This document shows, piece by piece, positions 20,127 to 26,995 of a stretch of 26,995 nucleotides of DNA. The notes beneath the pieces are model-generated. The model was not told where the DNA came from, searched no databases, and saw only the letters and a list, made by a program, of their open reading frames with translations. The position numbers and the translations under genes are program-made. Source of the DNA: JBQCHF01 sp051953655 (GTDB lineage Bacteria > Actinomycetota > Actinomycetes > Motilibacterales > Motilibacteraceae); NCBI GenBank assembly GCA_051953655.1, contig JBQCIO010000186.1:1-26995 (forward strand), written 5' to 3'. Position 1 is the first letter of the stretch, and each line of letters begins with the position of its first letter.

Positions 20127-21463
20127 GCAGCCCTGAGCAGTCCTCGTCGTCGGGGCCGGAGCGACCCCGCCGCACCGGCCGGAGCCGGACGGGCGCGCGG
20201 CCGCGTCGTGCCGGCGGCCCCCGGCCCGGGCAGGAACGGGCCGACAAGGGCGCGTCCCTGGTCGGCCTGCGGGTGGAGGTCGACGTCGGCCCGGTGGCGC
20301 ACGGCGGCCACTGCGTGGCGAGGCACGAGGGGCGGGTGCTCTTCGTGCGCCACGCGCTGCCCGGCGAGCGGGTGGTCGCCGAGGTGACCGAGGGCCGGGA
20401 GAAGGACTCCTTCCTGCGCGCCGACGCCGTCGAGGTGCTGACCGCCTCTCCGGACCGGGTGGTGCCGCCCTGCCCCTGGGCCGGTCCCGGGCGGTGCGGG
20501 GGCTGCGACTGGCAGCACGCCTCGCTCGAGGCGCAGCGCCGGCTCAAGGCCGACGTCGTGCGCGAGCAGCTGCACCGGCTGGCCCACCTCGAGCGCGAGG
20601 TCGTGGTCGAGCCGGTCCCGGGCGACGACCACGGGCTCGACTGGCGCACCCGGGTCCGCTTCGCCGTCGACGAGGAGGGCCGCGCCGGGCTGCGCAAGCA
20701 CCGCTCCCACGTCGTGGTGCCCATCGACCACTGCCGCATCGCCAGCCCCGGGGTGGACCGGCTGCGGGTCACCGCCACGACCTGGCCGGGCGCCCGCGAC
20801 GTCGAGGCGGTGGCGTCCGCCGGCACGGGGGAGTCGCTGGTGCTCGTCGAGCCGGCCGCGACGCAGACCGGCGGGGTGGTGCACGAGCGCGCCGCCGGGC
20901 GCGAGTGGCAGGTGAGCGGCAGCGGGTTCTGGCAGGTGCACCCCGGTGCCGCCGACGCGCTGGTGGCCGCGGTGCTCGAGGGCCTCGACCCGCGGCCGGG
21001 GGAGTCCGCGCTCGACCTCTACTGCGGCGTCGGGCTCTTCGCCGGTGCGCTGGCCCAGCGGCTCGGCCCGGGCGGCCGGGTGACGGCGGTGGAGGGCGAC
21101 CGCGCCGCGGTGGAGGACGCCCGGCACAACCTGGCCGACCTCCCCACGGTGCGCATCGAGCGCGGGGCCGTCGACCAGGTGCTGCGCGCCCTGCGGCTGC
21201 GCCGCGCCGACCTGGTGGTGCTGGACCCGCCGCGCCAGGGCGCCGGGCGGGCCGTCGTCGAGGCGGTCAGCAAGGTGCGCGCGCGGGCCATCGCCTACGT
21301 CGCCTGCGACCCCGCCGCCCTCGCCCGCGACCTGGCCTGGTTCGCCGAGCGCGGCTACGAGCTGGACCCCGAGCGTGGAGGGCTGCGCGCGTTCGACCTG
21401 TTCCCGATGACCGCGCACGTGGAGTGCGTGGCCGTGCTGCGCCCGGTGGTGCAGACCGACTAG
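20123..21463 (+). CDS. TRAM domain 23S rRNA (uracil-5-)-methyltransferase family protein (RlmD/TrmA-like)
   Basis: This 446-aa SAM-dependent enzyme methylates C5 of a uridine in RNA. After a basic disordered start (residues 1-45) come a TRAM RNA-binding domain (about 45-105), an iron-sulfur site (Cys117-x7-Cys125-x2-Cys128 plus Cys204) and a Rossmann methyltransferase domain (ALDLYCGVGLFAGALA, about 295-310). VLDPPRQGAGR follows, then the catalytic loop with nucleophile Cys395 (VACDPAALARD) and Glu434 in AHVECV. This is the RumA/RlmD layout; tRNA or rRNA specificity cannot be told. It corresponds to M. tuberculosis Rv2689c. GTG 20123 overlaps the transporter stop (GTGA), giving translational coupling of an RNA modification enzyme to a K+ transporter. 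Confidence 0.9.
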   Translation: MSSPEQSSSSGPERPRRTGRSRTGARPRRAGGPRPGQERADKGASLVGLRVEVDVGPVAHGGHCVARHEGRVLFVRHALPGERVVAEVTEGREKDSFLRADAVEVLTASPDRVVPPCPWAGPGRCGGCDWQHASLEAQRRLKADVVREQLHRLAHLEREVVVEPVPGDDHGLDWRTRVRFAVDEEGRAGLRKHRSHVVVPIDHCRIASPGVDRLRVTATTWPGARDVEAVASAGTGESLVLVEPAATQTGGVVHERAAGREWQVSGSGFWQVHPGAADALVAAVLEGLDPRPGESALDLYCGVGLFAGALAQRLGPGGRVTAVEGDRAAVEDARHNLADLPTVRIERGAVDQVLRALRLRRADLVVLDPPRQGAGRAVVEAVSKVRARAIAYVACDPAALARDLAWFAERGYELDPERGGLRAFDLFPMTAHVECVAVLRPVVQTD

Positions 21464-21487
21464 CCCGGCCCTTCCGGCAGGGCGGCT
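21462..21487 (+). terminator. Weak hairpin after the methyltransferase gene
   Basis: AGCC-CG-GCCCT (21462-21472) pairs with AGGGCGGCT (21479-21487) with a 2-nt bulge. It starts inside the stop codon. This is the only terminator-like structure before the lipoprotein gene. Confidence 0.35.
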
Positions 21488-21625
21488 GGTGTCCTTGATC
21501 ACAGGGTGGCCGCCGGCTGAGCGCGAGCAGGGCGAGGACGGCGGAATCTCCTTTGCGCGCAGGGGCCCGCACCTACTAGGTAAGAGGCGCCGCCCACCGG
21601 CGGTCCTATACCGAGAGGAACACCC

Positions 21626-22114
21626 ATGCGCTCCCGGGCACTCGCCCTCGTCGCCGGCGGCACCACCGCCCTCGCGGCCCTCCTCACCGGCTGCGGCGGC
21701 GGCAGCACCGGCTCCACCACCGCCGGCGCCGCCCCCGCCAGCAGCGCCGCGGCACCCGCGTCGTCCCCCGCGTCCCCTGCGGCCAGCAGCGAGGCTCCGG
21801 CCGACCCGGCTGCGGCGGCCAAGGCCAAGGCGGTCCTGGCCGCGTTCGCCGAGGCGGGCCTGCCCACCGGCACCGCGGTGGACCACACCGCCGACACCTG
21901 CACGCCGGTGTTCTTCGCCTGCACGGCGTTCGTGACCAGCGACAAGGTGTCGGTCATGGTCTTCCCGGACGCCGCCGCCGCCGAGAAGGTCGCGCAGAGC
22001 TTCGCCGGCAACGAGGTGCACGCCGGCACCCTGCTGGCCCGCTTCTCCGACCCGGCCCCGGCCGCTGACGTCCAGCAGCGCTACGAGCAGGTGCTGGCCG
22101 CCCAGAGCACGTAG
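21626..22114 (+). CDS. Predicted lipoprotein, unknown function
   Basis: This 162-aa protein has a lipoprotein signal peptide: basic start MRSRALAL, hydrophobic core and lipobox LLTGC with Cys23 as the lipidated residue. Next comes a Ser/Ala/Pro/Gly-rich linker (about residues 24-68), then a compact domain of about 90 residues (KAVLAAFAEAGLPTGTAVDH ... DTCTPVFFACTAFVTSD ... VMVFPDAAAAEKVAQSF). It contains Cys92 and Cys99, which may form a disulfide outside the membrane. I do not recognise the domain; it resembles small actinobacterial cell-surface lipoproteins. ATG 21626 has AGAGGA about 7 nt upstream. TATACC (21607-21612) and the upstream TTGCGC/CTAGGT pair are weak promoter candidates. Confidence 0.85.
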   Translation: MRSRALALVAGGTTALAALLTGCGGGSTGSTTAGAAPASSAAAPASSPASPAASSEAPADPAAAAKAKAVLAAFAEAGLPTGTAVDHTADTCTPVFFACTAFVTSDKVSVMVFPDAAAAEKVAQSFAGNEVHAGTLLARFSDPAPAADVQQRYEQVLAAQST

Positions 22115-22153
22115 CCCCACCGGCTCTGCCCCCGGCCACGGCCGGCCTCTGCG

Positions 22154-22216
22154 GGAACGATCACGAGCCCGTGATCATTGCTCGCCCACCCAGGAGAACT
22201 CGCCTGGGTGGGCGAG
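22154..22216. terminator. Two-hairpin terminator with GATCACG repeat element
   Basis: GGAACGATCACG-AGCC-CGTGATC (22154-22176) is a 7-bp hairpin shared with 25808-25830. It is followed by perfect 14-bp arms CTCGCCCACCCAGG (22181-22194) and CCTGGGTGGGCGAG (22203-22216) with an 8-nt loop. It lies between convergent genes (lipoprotein stop 22114, GNAT stop 22224). Confidence 0.85.
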
Positions 22217-22223
22217 TCTCCTC

Positions 22224-22766
22224 CTAGGGAGGGAAGGTCGTCGCGCTGCCGGTGTCGTCTGCGGCGAGGGCGGCGCCCAGCAGCCGCTCCACCACGACGA
22301 CGTCCACCCAGTCGCCGTCCACCTGGCCGTGACGGAGGTGCACGCCCACCTCGCGGAATCCCAGGCGTGCGCACAGCGCCCGGCTGGCCGCGTTTTGCGC
22401 CAGCACCTTGCCGACGACCTTGTGCAGCCTGGCGCGCTCGGCCGCCTGCAGCAGGGCCCCCACCGTCAGCGTGCCGAGCCCCATCCGGGCCGTCGCGGGG
22501 TCGACGTAGACGCTGAACTCCGCGACGCCGTCGTAGGCCGCCCGGGGGGAGTAGGGGACCAGCCAGGTGGCGGCCAGCACGACGTCGTCGGCCACGGCCA
22601 CCACGGTGGGGTGCTCGGCCCGGGCGCCCAGCAGCCGGGTGCGGACCTCGTCCGCCGAGGGGGCCGCGGCGTCGAGGGTGGCGAGCCCGGTCGCCACCCC
22701 TGCGGCGTGCACCCGGGCGATGCCCGCCGAGTCCTCCGGCGTCGCCCGACGCACGGTGAGCCCCAT
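22224..22766 (-). CDS. GNAT family N-acetyltransferase (phosphinothricin/methionine-type)
   Basis: This 180-aa protein starts LTVRRATPEDSAGIARVHAAGV. It has the acetyl-CoA pocket ARMGLGTLTVGALLQAAE (about residues 94-112), followed by HKVVGKVLAQNAASRALCARLGFREVGVHLRHGQVDGDWVDVVVVERLL. That ending is characteristic of the phosphinothricin N-acetyltransferase / MnaT (YncA) branch, which acetylates amino acids such as methionine sulfoximine or related compounds. The true substrate is unknown. Length is normal plus a short C-terminal tail. ATG 22766 starts at the usual place; no clear Shine-Dalgarno is seen. It is divergent from acnA. Confidence 0.88.
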   Translation of the reverse strand: MGLTVRRATPEDSAGIARVHAAGVATGLATLDAAAPSADEVRTRLLGARAEHPTVVAVADDVVLAATWLVPYSPRAAYDGVAEFSVYVDPATARMGLGTLTVGALLQAAERARLHKVVGKVLAQNAASRALCARLGFREVGVHLRHGQVDGDWVDVVVVERLLGAALAADDTGSATTFPP

Positions 22767-22800
22767 GCGGCGAGCCTACGTGCGCGGCCACCGACTCCTG

Positions 22801-22829
22801 ATATCTTGACGTCGAGAGACTTCGAGAGG
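22801..22829. promoter_or_regulatory. Palindrome and direct repeats upstream of acnA (candidate operator)
   Basis: TCTTGAC-GTCGAGA (22804-22817) is a palindrome with one mismatch. Its right half is echoed by TCGAGAG at 22812-22818 and 22822-22828, 10 bp apart, which would place both on the same helix face. The site lies between GNAT and acnA, about 100 nt before the acnA start. A GGTGCCG/CGGCACC hairpin (22832-22849) follows in the probable leader. I cannot name the regulator. Confidence 0.5.
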
Positions 22830-22910
22830 ACGGTGCCGCCGACGGCACCCGCCGCTGACAGCCCGGCGCGGGCTGGGCAGGATGGGTGCAGAGCACGGCG
22901 GTCGCGAGCG

Positions 22911-22915
22911 AGGAG
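22911..22915 (+). promoter_or_regulatory. Ribosome binding site deciding the acnA start
   Basis: AGGAG lies 9 nt before GTG 22925. The in-frame GTG at 22886 has no such site and would add 13 residues not typical of the family. Confidence 0.6.
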
Positions 22916-22924
22916 ACGGGTCGC

Positions 22925-25777
<2,853 letters not shown>

Positions 25778-25807
25778 CGCTCGGCTCTGGCATCTCCGGC
25801 CCCGGTC

Positions 25808-25867
25808 GGAACGATCACGTCCCCGTGATCCTTTGTCGCCGCCCCCGCGGGATTCCGCGGGGGCGGC
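25808..25867. terminator. Two-hairpin terminator after acnA with GATCACG repeat element
   Basis: GGAACGATCACG-TCCC-CGTGATC (25808-25830) repeats the element at 22154. A second hairpin follows with perfect 13-bp arms GCCGCCCCCGCGG (25838-25850) and CCGCGGGGGCGGC (25855-25867) around GATT. CTTT separates the two. Confidence 0.85.
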
Positions 25868-26075
25868 CGTCATTTCGTGGGGGCGGTGAGCGTCTCGCTG
25901 TTGTGTCCGAAGGCGGTTCCGGAGGCCGGCAGCATGACCTGCCCCGAGGGGGACTCCTCCCGTCACCAGCGCCGTTGACCGTGTCCCCCAAGTCGGTGAG
26001 CGGCCGGCGCGAAGAGAGCGACGTCAGCCGGTGCCGTCCACCGCTGGTGTCGCCATCACCCGGCACCATGTCCCC
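25868..26075. other. Intergenic stretch downstream of the acnA terminator
   Basis: About 200 bp without a supportable gene: the open frames here have codon use unlike the neighbours. I see only a distant 8-bp inverted pair CACCAGCG (25964-25971) and CGCTGGTG (26042-26049), and CACCAT at 26064-26069, a weak -10 candidate 6 nt before ATG 26076. Confidence 0.4.
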
Positions 26076-26444
26076 ATGACCGCCCCCGTCCCTCCCGGCT
26101 GGCCCCGTGAGGTGCGCCCGCCGGGCGCGCCGGACTGGGAGCGCACCGCCACCGCCTGGCTGTTCGACCTGTGCCCGCCGGACCACCGCGGCTACGACGT
26201 GCTGCGCCGCCACCCCGTCGTGCTGGCCCGCTTCGCCGCCCGGCACGTGGCGGCCGGCGTCGACGCCGCACGGCGGGGGCTGGCGGAGGTCCGCACCGAC
26301 CTGCGCGACGTCGTGCCGCCGGAGGTCGTCGCCCAGGCCGTCGAGGTGTGGGAGCGCGAAGGCGTCCGCCTGCTGGCCACGGCCCGCGCCGTCGACCTCG
26401 TCGAGCAGGCGCTGCGCGGGCGCCGCTACGTCCCCCGGCTCTGA
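26076..26444 (+). CDS. Conserved hypothetical protein
   Basis: This 122-aa protein is soluble and helix-rich. It contains PPGWPREVRPPGAPDWERTATAWLFDLCPPDHRGYDVLRRHPVVLARFAARHV and ends RGRRYVPRL. I recall similar proteins as uncharacterised, conserved in Geodermatophilaceae and other actinobacteria. Codon use is fully typical of the neighbours. ATG 26076 is chosen because the conserved part begins there and the longer frame to 26031 has weak codon bias. It precedes the small secreted-type protein by 60 bp, which has its own promoter signal. No function can be assigned. Confidence 0.8.
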   Translation: MTAPVPPGWPREVRPPGAPDWERTATAWLFDLCPPDHRGYDVLRRHPVVLARFAARHVAAGVDAARRGLAEVRTDLRDVVPPEVVAQAVEVWEREGVRLLATARAVDLVEQALRGRRYVPRL

Positions 26445-26491
26445 CGACCCGGGGCTGTGGACAGCGGCGACGTCGACGACCCGGCCGGCGC

Positions 26492-26497
26492 TAGCGT
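26492..26497 (+). promoter_or_regulatory. Candidate -10 box (TAGCGT) for a leaderless transcript
   Basis: TAGCGT fits TANNNT and ends 7 nt before GTG 26505; the spacer has no Shine-Dalgarno. This decides the start against longer readings of the frame (from 26457). Confidence 0.6.
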
Positions 26498-26504
26498 CCA
26501 TCAC

Positions 26505-26792
26505 GTGCGGATCGAGGTGGAGCCGGAGTCGTTGACGGGGGCGGCGCACGCGGTGGCCGAGCCGCAGCGGGCGGTGCTCACCGCGCGCCAGGCGATGGCG
26601 TCGGTGCGGGCGGTGCCGCTGCTGGACCTGGCCGACCGGGGCGACCTGCAGGACGCGCTGGACCGGGTGCTGCGCTGCCTCGCGGCGCTGGTGACCGACA
26701 GCGGGGGGCTGCTGGAGGACCTGCGCTGGGCGCTGGACGAGGCGGCGCGCACCTACCTCGAGGCCGAGCACGCTGCCACCGCGAACCGCTGA
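26505..26792 (+). CDS. Small helical protein, possible type VII (ESX) secretion substrate
   Basis: This 95-aa protein starts MRIEVEPESLTGAAHAVAEPQ and appears as two amphipathic helices (about residues 10-35 and 47-90) joined by a short loop. No signal peptide is present. The C-terminal segment RTYLEAEHAATANR contains Tyr84-x3-Glu88, the YxxxD/E signal of type VII substrates. The central WxG is absent, so it is closer in pattern to the EspC/DUF2580-type or PE-like small proteins than to EsxA. No ESX machinery gene is in the window. The start is set by the TAGCGT box 7 nt upstream. It could equally be an unrelated cytosolic helical hairpin. Confidence 0.72.
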   Translation: MRIEVEPESLTGAAHAVAEPQRAVLTARQAMASVRAVPLLDLADRGDLQDALDRVLRCLAALVTDSGGLLEDLRWALDEAARTYLEAEHAATANR

Positions 26793-26816
26793 GCCGGCAG
26801 ACGGGGCGCACGACGA

Positions 26817-26850
26817 CGGGCCGGCCCCGCCCCGTGGCGGTGCCGGCCCG
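26817..26850. terminator. Strong hairpin terminator after the last gene
   Basis: CGGGCCGGC (26817-26825) and CCGCC (26827-26831) pair with GGCGG (26836-26840) and GCCGGCCCG (26842-26850) around a CCGT loop, with one mismatch, 24 nt after the stop at 26792. Confidence 0.8.
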
Positions 26851-26880
26851 GCAGCGAACCGGGCGGGCGCTCAGCCGCGC

Positions 26881-26995
26881 CACATCGATAAAGCGCGATA
26901 GCGATTGAGCTAAAATTGGCTACTAAAATGCGCCTGATCTTGTCGCCGCGAGCGGCGTCGGCTGCAGCGCCGTGTTGGACGGCAACCTGATTTAT
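26881..26995. other. Low-GC terminal segment, possible mobile-element edge or assembly junction
   Basis: From about 26881 the sequence becomes much richer in A and T (for example TAAAGCG, GAGCTAAAATTGG, CTACTAAAATG), unlike the rest of the window. No complete gene fits: a plus-strand ATG at 26928 reads only about 20 codons, and a minus-strand frame open to the edge has mixed codon use. I see no terminal inverted repeat that identifies an insertion sequence. Confidence 0.45.

Noticed and set aside
20123..22120. 781-codon minus-strand frame over the methyltransferase gene
   Set aside because: Shadow frame with no domain features; the plus strand carries all catalytic motifs of the RNA methyltransferase.
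25825..26079. 84-codon plus-strand frame after acnA
   Set aside because: Begins inside the acnA terminator hairpin, with codon use unlike real genes here and no Shine-Dalgarno or -10 box.

Overview
The window reads as chromosomal DNA of a very GC-rich actinobacterium, most likely of the Geodermatophilaceae (Blastococcus, Geodermatophilus, Modestobacter) or a close relative. Third codon positions are almost always G or C, GTG starts are frequent, and actinobacteria-specific families are present (SepH, DUF4193, DUF3093, DUF3710, DUF3159). The first 11 bases are a G homopolymer and the last ~115 bases fall abruptly in GC, so the window looks like a complete assembly contig ending at difficult sequence. 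No rRNA, tRNA or CRISPR array was seen.

Layout. 1-2466: an edge fragment, sepH (cell division, -), and a TRIC/UPF0126 membrane channel (+). 2653-5196: an MFS transporter (-) and ferrochelatase hemH (+). 5271-8138: a tandem-GGDEF diguanylate cyclase (-), suhB-type inositol monophosphatase (+), and a 62-aa helical protein (-). 8409-9694: a gamma-carbonic-anhydrase-like hexapeptide protein (-) and DUF4193 (+). 9876-14416: DUF3093 (-), a DUF885 metallopeptidase-like protein (+), a PaaI thioesterase (+), dut (+) and DUF3710 (+), the last three forming a tight operon. 14413-16307: an alpha/beta hydrolase (-), then an OB-fold protein and DUF3159 (+, overlapping). 16527-21463: two TrkA-type RCK proteins ceoC and ceoB (-), divergent from a KimA-like potassium/APC transporter overlapping a TRAM/RlmD-type RNA methyltransferase (+). 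21626-26792: a lipoprotein (+), a GNAT acetyltransferase (-), aconitase acnA (+), a conserved hypothetical (+) and a small type-VII-secretion-like protein (+).

From suhB to the methyltransferase the order and relative strand of the genes match, as I recall it, the Mycobacterium tuberculosis block Rv2701c to Rv2689c in the opposite orientation. Rv2700 (cei) is missing, and the small protein, gamma-CA, DUF885 and thioesterase genes are added. The region is therefore mostly a conserved actinobacterial core neighbourhood, not a genomic island.

The most interesting signals are: a TANNNT hexamer 6-8 nt before the start codon of six unit-leading genes (leaderless mRNAs); a putative potassium module (KimA-like importer divergent from two RCK proteins, with a 12-bp direct repeat between them); a histidine-rich tail with aberrant codon use on dUTPase; a gamma-CA lacking the canonical third zinc histidine; several in-frame 12-bp tandem repeats; and two families of repeated palindromes at gene ends.
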